DNA of 64,000 nt from TMED8 sp038125725. GTDB taxonomy: Bacteria; Pseudomonadota; Alphaproteobacteria; Rhodospirillales; Casp-alpha2. Under the pieces are notes generated by a model. The model was not told where the DNA came from, did no database searches, and saw nothing but the letters and a program-made list of their open reading frames with translations. The position numbers and the translations under genes were made by a program. Positions 19,321-30,347 of the stretch are shown in pieces (position 1 is the stretch's first letter; each line of letters begins with the position of its first letter). The DNA lies in NCBI GenBank assembly GCA_038125725.1, contig JAYPEK010000015.1, positions 12,306 to 76,305 on the forward strand, read 5' to 3'.

Positions 19321-20337
19321 ATGGCCGACCCCCGCTTTTTCACCGTCCCGGAACCGGTCGCATTGAGCGAGTTGGCGGACATCGCCAATGCCGAGCTCGT
19401 AGACGGCTCTCCCGACCAGTTGATGCATGACGTCAAGTCGCTAGCTTCGGCCGGTGCTTCGGATGTCAGTTTTCTAGACAACCGTAAATATATCGATCAA
19501 TTCGTCGAGAGTCGGGCCGGGGCCTGTGTCGCTCACCCGGACATGGCCGAGCGAGCACCGAAAAGCATGGCCTTGTTGCTGACAGAGCAGCCGTACCTGG
19601 GGTATGCCCGGATTGCTCAACGGTTCTATCCAGGCGCGGCGCTCGCCGCGGAGCCCGGGGAGCCGGCATCACTGGCTCCAAGCGCCTCGATCGGGGCCGG
19701 GGTGATCATCGCCGCCGGCGCGGTCATTGGTGACCGGGCGGAAATCGGTGACCGCTGCCAAATCGGTACTGGTGCCGTAGTCGGGGCTGGTTGCGTTCTC
19801 GGTGCTGATACGCGTGTCGGGGCCAACGTAACGCTCAGCCACAGCATCGTTGGTGAACGGGTGACGATTTTTCCAGGTTCCAGTATTGGGCAGGACGGCT
19901 TCGGCTTCGCGCCGTCGCCAACCGGTGCGATACGCGTACCCCAGTTGGGCCGGGTTGTCATCGGCGATGACGTTGAGATCGGCGCCAATACGACAATCGA
20001 CCGCGGTGCGGGTCCCGACACCATTATCGGCACAGGCACCATGATCGACAATTTGGTGCAGATCGGACATAACGTTGTGATCGGCATGCATTGCGTGGTC
20101 GTATCCCAGGTTGGGATTTCCGGCAGCACCGAGATCGGCAACGGCGTGATGATCGGCGGACAGGCGGGATTTGCTGGTCATATCCGTATCGGAGACGGCG
20201 CCAAGGTCGCTGCGAAAGCCGGAGTCTTTCGCGACGTGTTGCCGGGCGAAACGGTCGGTGGATTTCCTGCAAAGCCCGCAAAGCAATGGTGGCGCGAACA
20301 GGCATTCCTCGAAAAGCAGACGAAGAAGGGTAAATGA
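19321..20337 (+). CDS. lpxD: UDP-3-O-acylglucosamine N-acyltransferase
   Basis: Lipid A enzyme of 338 residues adding the second acyl chain from acyl-ACP. A small N-terminal uridine-binding domain (to about residue 105) is followed by a left-handed beta helix built of hexapeptide repeats. Catalytic His lies in [24 protein letters not shown] is the typical lipid-binding turn. It begins 6 bases after skp and overlaps fabZ by ATGA. Confidence 0.97.
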   Translation: MADPRFFTVPEPVALSELADIANAELVDGSPDQLMHDVKSLASAGASDVSFLDNRKYIDQFVESRAGACVAHPDMAERAPKSMALLLTEQPYLGYARIAQRFYPGAALAAEPGEPASLAPSASIGAGVIIAAGAVIGDRAEIGDRCQIGTGAVVGAGCVLGADTRVGANVTLSHSIVGERVTIFPGSSIGQDGFGFAPSPTGAIRVPQLGRVVIGDDVEIGANTTIDRGAGPDTIIGTGTMIDNLVQIGHNVVIGMHCVVVSQVGISGSTEIGNGVMIGGQAGFAGHIRIGDGAKVAAKAGVFRDVLPGETVGGFPAKPAKQWWREQAFLEKQTKKGK

Positions 20338-20804
20338 CGGGCATGGACACCGACGCGAACACCGAGTTGCGAACGCTTGAGATCGGCGAGATCATGGAAA
20401 TGATCCCGCATCGCTATCCCTTTCTGCTGATCGATCAGGTGAAAGATATTGTCCTTGGAGAAAGCGCCACGGGGATCAAGAACGTCACCATCAACGAACC
20501 TTTCTTCCAGGGTCATTTTCCGGGGCATCCGATCATGCCGGGCGTCTTGATCATCGAAGCGATGGCGCAGACATCCGCCGTCATGGTGGTCGAAACCATG
20601 GGACGCAAAGAGGGGAGGCTGGTCTATTTCATGACCGTCGACCAGGCCCGTTTTCGTAAACCCGTCGTCCCCGGTGACCGCGTCGAGTTGCGTGTCGAAA
20701 AACAACGCGCGCGCGGCAATGTCTGGAAGTTCAAAGGCGAAGCCTACGTCGACGGCACCCTGAAAGCGGAAGCCGTCTATTCCGCAATGATCGTCGACAC
20801 GTGA
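20334..20804 (+). CDS. fabZ: 3-hydroxyacyl-ACP dehydratase FabZ
   Basis: Hot-dog-fold dehydratase of 156 residues in fatty acid elongation. The motif [11 protein letters not shown] is followed by the active site [19 protein letters not shown], with catalytic His and Glu. It is embedded between lpxD and lpxA, where it shares 3-hydroxyacyl-ACP substrates with lipid A synthesis. It overlaps lpxD by ATGA and its stop touches the lpxA start. Confidence 0.98.
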   Translation: MTGMDTDANTELRTLEIGEIMEMIPHRYPFLLIDQVKDIVLGESATGIKNVTINEPFFQGHFPGHPIMPGVLIIEAMAQTSAVMVVETMGRKEGRLVYFMTVDQARFRKPVVPGDRVELRVEKQRARGNVWKFKGEAYVDGTLKAEAVYSAMIVDT

Positions 20805-21616
20805 TGGATCAGCAAATGAACAACATTCATCCCACCGCCGTCGTTTCCCCGAAGGCCGAACTCGGCACCGACGTCAAAGTCGGTCCCTACTGCGTGGTCG
20901 GCGATCATGTAACCTTGGGCGACGGCGTCGAATTGATCGCGCATGTCGTTGTTGACGGCCGGACCAGCGTCGGCGCCAACACCCGGATCTATCCGTTCGC
21001 CTCGATAGGTCATTGCCCGCAGGATTTGAAATACGGCGGCGAGCCATCGCGCCTGGAGATCGGTGCCAATAATACGATCCGCGAACACGTGACCATGAAC
21101 CCCGGGACCGAGGGCGGCGGCATGCTGACCTCCGTCGCCGACAATTGCCTGTTCATGGTCGGTGCCCATGTGGCGCATGACTGCCGCATCGACAACAATG
21201 CCATTCTCGTCAACAATGCGACGCTCGGCGGGCATGTGCACGTCGGCGAATGGGCGATCATCGGCGGCCTCTCGGCGGTGCATCAATTCGTCCGCATCGG
21301 CAAGCACGCCATGATCGGCGGCATGTCCGGCATCGAACACGATGTCATTCCCTACGGCTCGGTCATTGGCAACCGCGCACGGCTATCGGGGCTCAATATC
21401 GTCGGACTGAAGCGGCGCGGTTTTTCCCGCGACGTCATTCACGACCTGCGCAAGGCCTACCGTCTTATCTTCGCCTTGGAGGGAACGCTAAGCGAACGCT
21501 TGGAGGATGTCGCCGAAGATTTCAGCAGCAACGAGCCGGTGATGGAAATCGTCGACTTCATCCGGGCGGATTCCTCCAGGGCCATTTGCCAACCTGCTTT
21601 GGATGATGCCGCGTAA
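20804..21616 (+). CDS. lpxA: UDP-N-acetylglucosamine acyltransferase
   Basis: First enzyme of lipid A synthesis, 270 residues. It has hexapeptide beta-helix repeats, the catalytic His in FMVGAHVAHDCRI, HQFVRIGKHAMIGG, and a C-terminal helical domain that starts with GLKRRGFSRDVIHDLRKAYR. The ATG at 20804 shares one base with the fabZ stop; a GTG at 20801 is possible. It overlaps lpxI by 14 bases. Confidence 0.97.
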   Translation: MDQQMNNIHPTAVVSPKAELGTDVKVGPYCVVGDHVTLGDGVELIAHVVVDGRTSVGANTRIYPFASIGHCPQDLKYGGEPSRLEIGANNTIREHVTMNPGTEGGGMLTSVADNCLFMVGAHVAHDCRIDNNAILVNNATLGGHVHVGEWAIIGGLSAVHQFVRIGKHAMIGGMSGIEHDVIPYGSVIGNRARLSGLNIVGLKRRGFSRDVIHDLRKAYRLIFALEGTLSERLEDVAEDFSSNEPVMEIVDFIRADSSRAICQPALDDAA

Positions 21617-22427
21617 GCTCGGTATTATCGCCGGCAGCGGGCCGCTTCCGCTGACGCTTGCGCACCACTGCCGAGACAATGGCCAACCGGTCTTCGTGGT
21701 CCTGCTGAAGGGGCAGGCGGACGCCGCCGATTACGGCGGGCTCGATTTCGCCGAGTTCCGCGTCGGCGCCGCTGGCGGCATGATCAAACGCCTGCAAGGA
21801 GAGGGGGTCGAGGATCTGGTCTTCATCGGCAGCGTCAGAAAGCCGCCGCTTTCCGCCGTTCGCCCCGATGCCTGGGCGGCGAAGTTCTTGCTGAAAACGG
21901 CCGTGTTCTCGAAAGGCGACGATACCTTCCTCAAAACCCTGGTTTCCGCGCTTGAGGAAGAGGGGTTCAAAGTCCGTGGTGTCGACGAATTGATGCCCGA
22001 GCTCCTGGCGCCGATAGGCTGCGTGACCGAAAAGTCGCCAACGACCGACGACCTCCGGGACATCGAAGTGGGGACCGCCGCGGCGCTGGCGTTGGGTGCC
22101 CGCGACGAAGGCCAAGCGGCCGTCGCGGCGGGCGGCCAAACCCTGACGGTCGAGGACCGTGCGGGGACCGCCGCCATGCTGGCGAACCTTGCGGCCAACC
22201 GACCCGAGGGCGAGAGCGGCGGCGTACTGGTCAAGACCGTCAAACCCGGCCAGGAACGGCGCGCCGACCTGCCGGCCATCGGTCCGGATACGGTCGCCCA
22301 GGCCCGTGCCGCCGGCCTGTCCGGGATTGCCATCAGCGCCGGCGCGGCCTTGCTGCTCGAACGCGAAAAGACCATCCATGCGGCGAACGAGGCCGGTCTC
22401 TTCATCATTGGGATCGAGACGCCATGA
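21603..22427 (+). CDS. lpxI: UDP-2,3-diacylglucosamine diphosphatase LpxI
   Basis: Protein of 274 residues starting RKLGIIAGSGPLPLTLA, the LpxI (DUF1009) signature. A central SVRKPPL segment and the C-terminal catalytic domain (LVKTVKPGQERRADLPAIGP, GLSGIAISAGAALLLE) follow. LpxI replaces LpxH in alphaproteobacteria and cleaves UDP-diacylglucosamine to lipid X and UMP by attack on the alpha phosphate. It lies between lpxA and lpxB and overlaps both. Confidence 0.96.
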   Translation: MMPRKLGIIAGSGPLPLTLAHHCRDNGQPVFVVLLKGQADAADYGGLDFAEFRVGAAGGMIKRLQGEGVEDLVFIGSVRKPPLSAVRPDAWAAKFLLKTAVFSKGDDTFLKTLVSALEEEGFKVRGVDELMPELLAPIGCVTEKSPTTDDLRDIEVGTAAALALGARDEGQAAVAAGGQTLTVEDRAGTAAMLANLAANRPEGESGGVLVKTVKPGQERRADLPAIGPDTVAQARAAGLSGIAISAGAALLLEREKTIHAANEAGLFIIGIETP

Positions 22428-23599
22428 ACGACGGCCGGCTGCTCATCTATCTGATTGCGGGCGAAGAATCCGGCGACCGTCTTGGCGGCCCATTGATGCG
22501 CGAACTTCAGGATATGTTGGACGGCCAAGCCACCTTCGCCGGTATTGGCGGCCCGATGATGACGGATGCCGGCCTGGAAAGCCTGTTTCCCATGCAGGAG
22601 CTGTCGGTCATGGGGCTGACGGAGGTCCTGCCGCGATTGCCGGGCTTGATCCGGCGCATCAATCAGGTCACCGCCGACATCCGAGCGCGCCGGCCCGACC
22701 TGCTGCTTACCATCGATGCGCCGGACTTCTGCTTCCGCGTCGCCAAGCGGCTCAAGGGGGAGGGGATTCCCCTGGTGCATTACGTGGCGCCGACGGTTTG
22801 GGCCTGGCGGCCGGGACGGGCGAAAAAAGTCGCCGGCTTCCTTGATCACCTGCTGGCGCTGTTGCCGTTTGAGCCGCCTTATTTCGAAGCCCATGGCCTA
22901 GCCTGTACCTACGTCGGCCACCCGGTACTGGAAAGCGGCGCCGACAAGGGCGATGGCGCCGCGTTCCGGCAAGCACGCGGGATCGGCGCGGATGCGCCGT
23001 TGATGGTCTTGTTGCCCGGCAGCCGTCGCGGAGAGGTCCGCCGGCTGTTGCCGGTGTTTACGGAGACCCTGCAACGCTTGCGCTCGTCGGTCCCCGGGTT
23101 GCAGCTCGCGATCCCCACCGTGCCGGCGACCCGTGAATTGGTTGCCGCCGCGGCCGCCGATCTCGGGGTTCCCATCCACCTGATAGATAACGATGCCGAC
23201 AAATTCGATGCCTTCGCCGCCGCCGATACGGCACTCGCGGCCTCCGGCACGGTAGCGCTGGAGTTGGCCATGGCCGGAACGCCCACCGTCATCGGCTACC
23301 GCATGGCGCCGATTACCGCCTACCTGGCGCGGCGCCTGGTGAAGAGCCCTTATGCGAACCTGGTCAACGTCATCCTCGGATGCGAAGCGGTCCCCGAACG
23401 GGTGCTGGAAGACTGCCAGCCCGACATCTTGGCAACGGAAATCGAGCGTCTGTTCTCATCGGCGGATGCCCGCCACGCGCAGATACAGGCGTACCAGGAA
23501 GCGCTCTCCGCGCTCGGCCATGGGACCGTTCGTCCCAACCGCCGCGCCGCCGAAACGGTACTCAGCATCCTTCGGGCAAAAGAAAACGGCGCCGCTTAA
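22424..23599 (+). CDS. lpxB: Lipid-A-disaccharide synthase
   Basis: GT-B-type glycosyltransferase of 391 residues joining lipid X and UDP-diacylglucosamine. Motifs are IAGEESGDRLGG, IDAPDFCFRVAKRLK, YVAPTVWAWRPGRAKKV, YVGHPVLE, LLPGSRRGEVRRLLPV and ASGTVALELAMAGTP. It starts by ATGA inside lpxI and ends the long envelope operon; its stop codon is in the loop of the terminator hairpin. Confidence 0.98.
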   Translation: MNDGRLLIYLIAGEESGDRLGGPLMRELQDMLDGQATFAGIGGPMMTDAGLESLFPMQELSVMGLTEVLPRLPGLIRRINQVTADIRARRPDLLLTIDAPDFCFRVAKRLKGEGIPLVHYVAPTVWAWRPGRAKKVAGFLDHLLALLPFEPPYFEAHGLACTYVGHPVLESGADKGDGAAFRQARGIGADAPLMVLLPGSRRGEVRRLLPVFTETLQRLRSSVPGLQLAIPTVPATRELVAAAAADLGVPIHLIDNDADKFDAFAAADTALAASGTVALELAMAGTPTVIGYRMAPITAYLARRLVKSPYANLVNVILGCEAVPERVLEDCQPDILATEIERLFSSADARHAQIQAYQEALSALGHGTVRPNRRAAETVLSILRAKENGAA

Positions 23600-23609
23600 A
23601 GCGGCGCCG
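23587..23609. terminator. Hairpin between convergent lpxB and gltA
   Basis: CGGCGCCGCT (23587-23596) pairs perfectly with AGCGGCGCCG (23600-23609). The three-base loop TAA is the lpxB stop codon. A-rich sequence lies on the left flank and CTT on the right, so it could end transcription in both directions between the convergent operons. Confidence 0.65.
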
Positions 23610-23635
23610 CTTGAGTTCCGAGTTGGACGACCGCC

Positions 23636-24949
<1,314 letters not shown>

Positions 24950-25066
24950 GTAGGTACCCTTCCTCTCTTCTTTCTACATCTTGCTCAAAAACCGGGCCCA
25001 ATTTGGCCGAAATCGAAAACATTAACAAGCCGTGCCGAATGGCAGGCATTGGCGAGACTTCAGGCG

Positions 25067-26488
25067 CTAAGCGGCCTCGAGGGCGTCGTCGAGCCTGGCT
25101 AGCGCCTCGTCGCGCCCGAAGATTTCCAGCACCTCGAAGATGCCCGGAGACACCGTGGTGCCGGTCAGCGCCGCGCGAAGCGGCTGCGCCACCTGGCCCA
25201 TCTTGATGCCGGCTTCCTCGGCATAGGCGCGCACGCAGGCATCCAGCGCTTCTTCGTCCCAGGCGGTCACGTCGTCGAGTTTACGGCGCAGGCCCGCGAG
25301 GTTGCTCTTGCCATCGTCGTCCAGCAGCTTGACGGCCTTCTCGTCGAAGGCGAGGGGACGCGCGCGGGCATAGATCTCGGATTTCTCGATCAGCTCGGTA
25401 ACCGTCTTGGCGCGCGGCTTGAGCCCGCCGATGCCGGCACGCACCCAGGCCTCGGCGTCTGGCGCCATGGCATCGCCGAGCCGCTCCGTGAGCGCCGGCA
25501 TGATCAAGCCCACCAACGCCTCGTCATCGCCGTTCTGGATATAGTGCGCGTTGGTCGCCGTCAGCTTATCCATGTCGAAGCGCGCGGCACCCTTGTTGAT
25601 CGCTTCCAGGCCGAACCATTCGATAGCCTGGTCGCGCGAGATGATCTCGTCGTCGCCGTGGCTCCAGCCGAGCCGGAGCAGGTAGTTGCAGATGGCGTCG
25701 GGCAGGAAACCCATGTCGCGGTAGGCATCGACACCGAGCGCGCCATGGCGTTTCGACAGTTTCGCCCCGTCGGCGCCGTGAATGAGCGGAATATGCGCGA
25801 ATTCCGGCAAGGACCAGCCCATGGCGTTGAAGATCTGCGCCTGGCGGAAGGTGTTGGTGAAATGGTCGTCGCCGCGGATCACATGGGTGATGCCCATGTC
25901 GTGGTCATCGACCACCACCGCCAGCATGTAGGTCGGCGTGCCGTCGGCGCGCAGCAGCACCAGGTCGTCGAGCGTATCATTGGCGACCGTGACATCGCCC
26001 TGAACCTTGTCATGGATGACCGTGTTGCCTTCGTGCGGCGCGCGCAGGCGAATGACCGGATCGACGCCGGCCGGGGCGTCGGAGGGGTCGCGGTCGCGCC
26101 AGCGGCCGTCATACATCATCTTGCGGCCTTCGGCGCGGGCCTGTTCGCGCATCTCCGCCAGTTCCTCGGGCGTGCAATAGCATTTGTAGGCGTGGCCGTC
26201 AGCCAGCATCTGCTCGACCGCCTCGCGGTGGCGGTCAACGCGCGAGAACTGCGAGATGGCGTCGCCGTCCCAATCCAAGCCAAGCCATTTCAATCCGTCA
26301 TAAATGGCGTCGACGGCTTCCTGGGTGGAGCGCTTGCGGTCGGTGTCCTCGATCCGGAGCAGGTACGTCCCGCCGTTACCGTGGCGTTGATGGTGTCTTG
26401 CGAATAGCCAGTTGAACAGCGCCGTCCGGGCACCACCGATGTGCAGAAACCCCGTGGGTGATGGGGCGAATCGCGTAATGACGGTCAT
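25067..26488 (-). CDS. gltX: Glutamyl-tRNA synthetase
   Basis: Class I aminoacyl-tRNA synthetase of 473 residues. The HIGH-type motif is [19 protein letters not shown], and the KMSKS-type motif is KLSKRHGA near residue 250. Alphaproteobacteria often have two gltX copies, one of which charges tRNA-Gln for transamidation; which one this is cannot be told here. It lies upstream of gltA on the minus strand. Confidence 0.97.
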   Translation of the reverse strand: MTVITRFAPSPTGFLHIGGARTALFNWLFARHHQRHGNGGTYLLRIEDTDRKRSTQEAVDAIYDGLKWLGLDWDGDAISQFSRVDRHREAVEQMLADGHAYKCYCTPEELAEMREQARAEGRKMMYDGRWRDRDPSDAPAGVDPVIRLRAPHEGNTVIHDKVQGDVTVANDTLDDLVLLRADGTPTYMLAVVVDDHDMGITHVIRGDDHFTNTFRQAQIFNAMGWSLPEFAHIPLIHGADGAKLSKRHGALGVDAYRDMGFLPDAICNYLLRLGWSHGDDEIISRDQAIEWFGLEAINKGAARFDMDKLTATNAHYIQNGDDEALVGLIMPALTERLGDAMAPDAEAWVRAGIGGLKPRAKTVTELIEKSEIYARARPLAFDEKAVKLLDDDGKSNLAGLRRKLDDVTAWDEEALDACVRAYAEEAGIKMGQVAQPLRAALTGTTVSPGIFEVLEIFGRDEALARLDDALEAA

Positions 26489-26767
26489 GTCGGCTGGTTC
26501 AACTCCCTGCTTTGATCCCAGTTCGCGGACTGACTTTTATCACATAGTTTTCGCAGTTGCAGCATGCCATGACAAATATTTTTGAACTTTATAGGTTTCG
26601 AATTTTTCCATTGTTTATCAATATCTTAAGTGACTATTTTTTAATCACCTCAGATGCCGTTAAGAGGGATGTCCGGCCTTGGTTGGAATGGAATACGATT
26701 TGCCATGCGAGCGGCGATGGGTAAACTGTCCGGGTGTCGCGAAGGCTCGAAAGAGAAGGCGTCCTCC

Positions 26768-27289
26768 ATGTTGCGCATAACGCTCGCACTGTTGCTCATC
26801 GGCTCCGTTTCCGGCTGTTTTAATCTTGCCCCTGAAGCGCGTTTCGGCGATGCCCAGCTCGCGCCCGGCGTCGACACCATGCCCGAGAAATACTGCACCA
26901 CGGATAACAGCCTGGCGCTGAAAGCCGATTGGAGCAAAGCCGACGTCATCGAGGAATCGGTTAAGGACGACCGCTACCGCGAAGGCTTCCTATCGCTCTG
27001 GCACAATCAGCCGGTGATCATCCGCGTCACCAATGAAGACGCCGGCGAACGCTCCTTCCGGGCGCCGGAATTCTTCCGTGATGCCGCCATTTCCAAGGCG
27101 GTCTATCAGGGCAAGGCGGTCGATACGCCGTGCCTCAACGCCATTACCCTGGCACCGGGTGCCGTCGCCGAGCTGCACGTGGTGCCGCTCAAGAAAGGTG
27201 ATTACGACTACACCGAAACCGGTTTCTGGGTGCCGTTCGCCGGCGAGATATTCACCACCGCCGACGTCGGTTTCATTTACGTCCACTAG
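26768..27289 (+). CDS. Cupredoxin-like lipoprotein
   Basis: Protein of 173 residues. The start at 26768 gives MLRITLALLLIGSVSGCFN, a lipoprotein signal with the lipid-modified Cys at 18; GAGAAGG lies upstream. The second half (about 80-173) reads like a cupredoxin fold: VIIRVTNEDAGERSFRAPEFFRD, then an APGAVAELHVVPLKKGDYDY turn. In cupredoxins the residue before the SF of HSF or HEF would be a copper-binding His, but here it is Arg, so metal binding is doubtful. It stands alone, just upstream of comEC. An earlier ATG at 26654 is possible but would spoil the lipoprotein signal. Confidence 0.6.
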   Translation: MLRITLALLLIGSVSGCFNLAPEARFGDAQLAPGVDTMPEKYCTTDNSLALKADWSKADVIEESVKDDRYREGFLSLWHNQPVIIRVTNEDAGERSFRAPEFFRDAAISKAVYQGKAVDTPCLNAITLAPGAVAELHVVPLKKGDYDYTETGFWVPFAGEIFTTADVGFIYVH

Positions 27290-27367
27290 GTTTCCCCAAG
27301 CATCGGTGTCCCCGACCGGCAGCGTTTGATTGACGCTAGCCGGGGCGGTTACCTATGGTTGCCGCTT

Positions 27368-29479
27368 ATGGGCACGTTTTTCCATCAGTGGGAGAGGCAG
27401 CGCGACCGCCTGCTGCTTTGGGTGCCGGTGCTGTTCGGCGCCGGCATCGGTCTCTATTTCGCCCTGACGTTCGAGCCGCCGCTGTGGCTATCCATAGCGG
27501 CCCCACTGGCGGTGGCGGCGGCGTTCTGGATGCGGCGTGCCGGCAATCTACGGCTGGCTGCCTGGATATTCGCCGCGGCGACCGTCGCCGCGGGTTTCAT
27601 GGCGGCGCAATGGCGCACCCAGGACGTGGCGACGCCGATGCTGCAAAAGCGCATCGGGCCGCTGACGCTCACCGGCCAGGTCGCGGTGCTGGAAACCTTC
27701 ACGGACGGCTGGCGGGTGACCCTGGCGGAACCGCACGTCAACGGCCTGCAGCGGCACCTGACGCCGAAGCGCGTGCGTCTCAGGTTGCGCGGCGAGCAAC
27801 CGCGCGTCCTCCCAGGCGACTGGATCCAGGCCCGGGCCATCCTGTCGCCGCCGTCGCCGCCCGCCATGCCGGGTGCCTTCGATTTCCAGCGCCATGCCTA
27901 TTTCCAATCCGTCGGCGGCGTCGGCTTCGCCTTGGGCGCCATCGAGGTCACGGCAAGGGCCGACGCCGGCGCCACGGTGTCGCCCGCCAATGCCCTGGCG
28001 CGGTTGCGCGGCCATGTCACCGAGCGCATCCTCGCAGCCCTGCCGGAAGGCACCGGCGCCGTCGCGGCGGCACTGATCACCGGCGCGCGCCATGCCATTC
28101 CGGAAGCCGACCTGCAGGCAATGCGCGATTCCGGCCTGGCGCACCTGCTGTCGATCTCGGGGCTGCACATCGGACTGGTGGCGGGGCTCCTGTTCGCTGC
28201 GGTCCGTGCCGCCGCGGCGCTGGTGCCGGCATTGGTGCTCCGTCATCCGACCAAGAAATGAGCCGCCGTGGTGGCGCTCATCGGTGCCTTCGGCTATGCG
28301 TTGATCGCCGGCGCCACCCTGCCGACACAGCGCGCCTTCCTGATGCTGGCGGTAGCGCTCATCGGCGTGCTGCTCGACCGGCGGGGCTTGTCGCTCCGTT
28401 CCGTTGCCTGGGCGGCGCTGGTGGTGCTGGCGCTACAGCCGGAAAGCCTGTTGAGCGCCTCGTTCCAGATGTCGTTCGCCGCCGTCACCATGCTGGTCGC
28501 CGCCTACGAGGCCTATGCCCGGCGCCGCGAAAGCCACGCCAGCCGGGAAGGGCGTTCCTGGACCCGGCGCCTGGCCGCCTGGGCCGGGCTCTATATCGCA
28601 GGCGTGCTGCTCACCACCTGCATCGCCGGCGCGGCGACGGCGCCCTTCGCCATCTTTCATTTCAATCGGGTCGCAGACTACGGGCTGCTGGCCAATCTGG
28701 CCGCGGTGCCGCTGACGGCGCTTTGTGTGATGCCCTGGGCCATCGTCGGCATGGTGCTGATGCCGGTGGGCGGGGAAGCGATCGGCCTCATCCCCATGGG
28801 CTGGGGGATCGAAGGCGTCGTCGCCGTCGCGCGCGCCGTCGCGGGCTGGCCCGGCGCCGTGACCCTGCTGCCGGCCATGCCCGGTTGGGGCCTGGCGCTG
28901 ACGGTGGTGGGCGGTCTCTGGCTGGCGATCTGGAAAGGGCGCTTCCGACTATACGGGGTCGGCGGTGTCGCCGCCGGCATGCTGGCCTTGGCCTGGACTG
29001 GGCCGCCCGACATCCTCGTCGATGGGCAGGGGCAGATCCTGGCGCTACGCGACGCCGACAACAGGTTGGCGCTGTCGAACGGCCGCCGCGCCGCCTTCGA
29101 ACGCGACATCTGGTTGAGCCGCCTGGCCAGCGACGAAAAGCCCGAGGTCTGGCCGGTGTTGGGACGGGCACTGGCCGGGCGGCTCAATTGCGACGCCGCC
29201 GGGTGCCTCTATCGAAAGGGTGATATCGACGTCGCCCTGGTCCGCCACGAGCGCGCACTCGCCGAGGATTGCTGGCGCGCGCACCTGGTGATCGCGCCGA
29301 TACCCGTACGCGGGCGCTGCCCGGCGCCTGTGGTGATCGACCGTTTCGACCTCTGGCGGCATGGCGCGCATGCCATTTGGCTGGAAGAGGGAAGGGTGCG
29401 GGTCGAGACCGTCAATGCCACGCGTGGACAGCGGCCCTGGACCGTGCAGCCGCCGCCACGAACCCGGGGCTCGAACTGA
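27368..29479 (+). pseudogene. comEC: ComEC/Rec2-type DNA uptake channel, interrupted by an in-frame TGA
   Basis: The two halves (to 28258, and from 28262) are in the same frame, separated only by TGA at 28259-28261 (codon 298). Together they would make 703 residues. The N-terminal part has two membrane helices and the DUF4131/OB-like domain (LPGDWIQARAILS, PGAFDFQRHAYF). The competence domain begins at ALITGARHAIPEADLQAMRD and LLSISGLHIGLV, then continues after the stop with ALIAGATLPTQRAFLMLAVAL and LSASFQMSFAAV. The flanking residues read K-K-stop-A-A, where relatives have K-K-W-A-A, so a TGG-to-TGA change is the simplest cause. A sequencing error is also possible. ComEC forms the inner-membrane pore for transforming DNA. 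Confidence 0.85.
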
Positions 29480-29483
29480 GCTG

Positions 29484-30212
29484 TCAGTAGGTGCGCATCA
29501 GGCCGACGAGCCGGCCCTGCACCTGCACCTGATCGGGACCGAAGATGCGGGTCTCGTAATTCTTGTTGGCGGGTTCGAGGGCGATGGAGTCGCCCTTGCG
29601 CCGCAGCCGTTTGAGCGTCACTTCGCTGCCCTCTACCAGGGCGACGACGATGGAGCCGTTCTCGGCGGTGTCGGAGCGCTGAATGATCACGGTATCGCCG
29701 TCGTGAATGCCGGCCTCGACCATGGAATCGCCATCGACCTCGAGCGCATAGTGTTCGGCGCTCGACGCCAACATGCCGGCCGGGACATCGACGCTATTGG
29801 ACGAATCGCGCAACGCCTCGATCGGCGTGCCGGCGGCGATGCGGCCGTAAAGCGGCAATTGCAGGGTTTCGGAAGGCGCCGCATCGGTGACCGGCGCGGC
29901 CGGCAGCCCGACCTTGTCCTTGAAGCCGCCGCTGATGACGTTGGGGGCGAAACTGCTCTTGCGCTTCAACGGCACGGCCGGTACGCCGGTTTCCATGTTC
30001 TCCGGCAGCTTAAGCACTTCCAATGCCCGCGCCCGGTGCGGCAGGCGGCGGATGAAGCCGCGTTCCTCAAGCCCCGTGATCAGCCGGTGAATCCCGGATT
30101 TCGATTTGAGATCAAGCGCCGCCTTCATTTCATCGTAGGAAGGGGAGATGCCGGTTTCACGTAGCGTCTTGTCGATGTAGGACAACAGTTGGTGCTGCTT
30201 GCGGGTCAACAT
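29484..30212 (-). CDS. lexA: LexA repressor
   Basis: SOS repressor of 242 residues. The N-terminal winged helix ([42 protein letters not shown]) binds DNA. The peptidase domain has the Ala-Gly cleavage site in [12 protein letters not shown], the catalytic Ser in [10 protein letters not shown] and the catalytic Lys in [12 protein letters not shown]. The ATG at 30212 gives the family N-terminus; the extension to 30251 lies inside the promoter. An alphaproteobacterial SOS box lies upstream, so the gene is self-regulated. Confidence 0.98.
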   Translation of the reverse strand: MLTRKQHQLLSYIDKTLRETGISPSYDEMKAALDLKSKSGIHRLITGLEERGFIRRLPHRARALEVLKLPENMETGVPAVPLKRKSSFAPNVISGGFKDKVGLPAAPVTDAAPSETLQLPLYGRIAAGTPIEALRDSSNSVDVPAGMLASSAEHYALEVDGDSMVEAGIHDGDTVIIQRSDTAENGSIVVALVEGSEVTLKRLRRKGDSIALEPANKNYETRIFGPDQVQVQGRLVGLMRTY

Positions 30213-30255
30213 GATGGGGGCTTCCGAAGCGGTTGATCTATATATGTTCACATAT

Positions 30256-30284
30256 GTTCTAATTTAGTTCTAAATATGTGTCAA
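30256..30284 (-). promoter_or_regulatory. lexA promoter with SOS box
   Basis: On the minus strand, -35 TTGACA (30279-30284), a 17-base spacer and -10 TAGAAC (30256-30261) form a strong promoter for lexA. It is overlapped by GTTC-N7-GTTC (plus-strand 30256-30259 and 30267-30270), the known alphaproteobacterial LexA site. A third GTTC at 30246-30249, with a 6-base spacing, extends the pattern. Confidence 0.9.
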
Positions 30285-30347
30285 GTGGTATTCCGCGCCG
30301 AAACGCACCTTTTCAGCGCTCGTTCGTAGTTTTATGCAATTAAAAGC

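Noticed and set aside
28259..28261. TGA in comEC as selenocysteine or programmed frameshift
   Set aside because: The frame does not change across the stop, ComEC is not a known selenoprotein and no selenocysteine-insertion hairpin was seen after the codon; a Trp codon change is simpler.
27355..29223. Long open frame of 622 codons overlapping comEC in another frame
   Set aside because: The protein is Arg/Ala/Gly-rich with no motif, while the comEC frame carries all family motifs on both sides of its stop.
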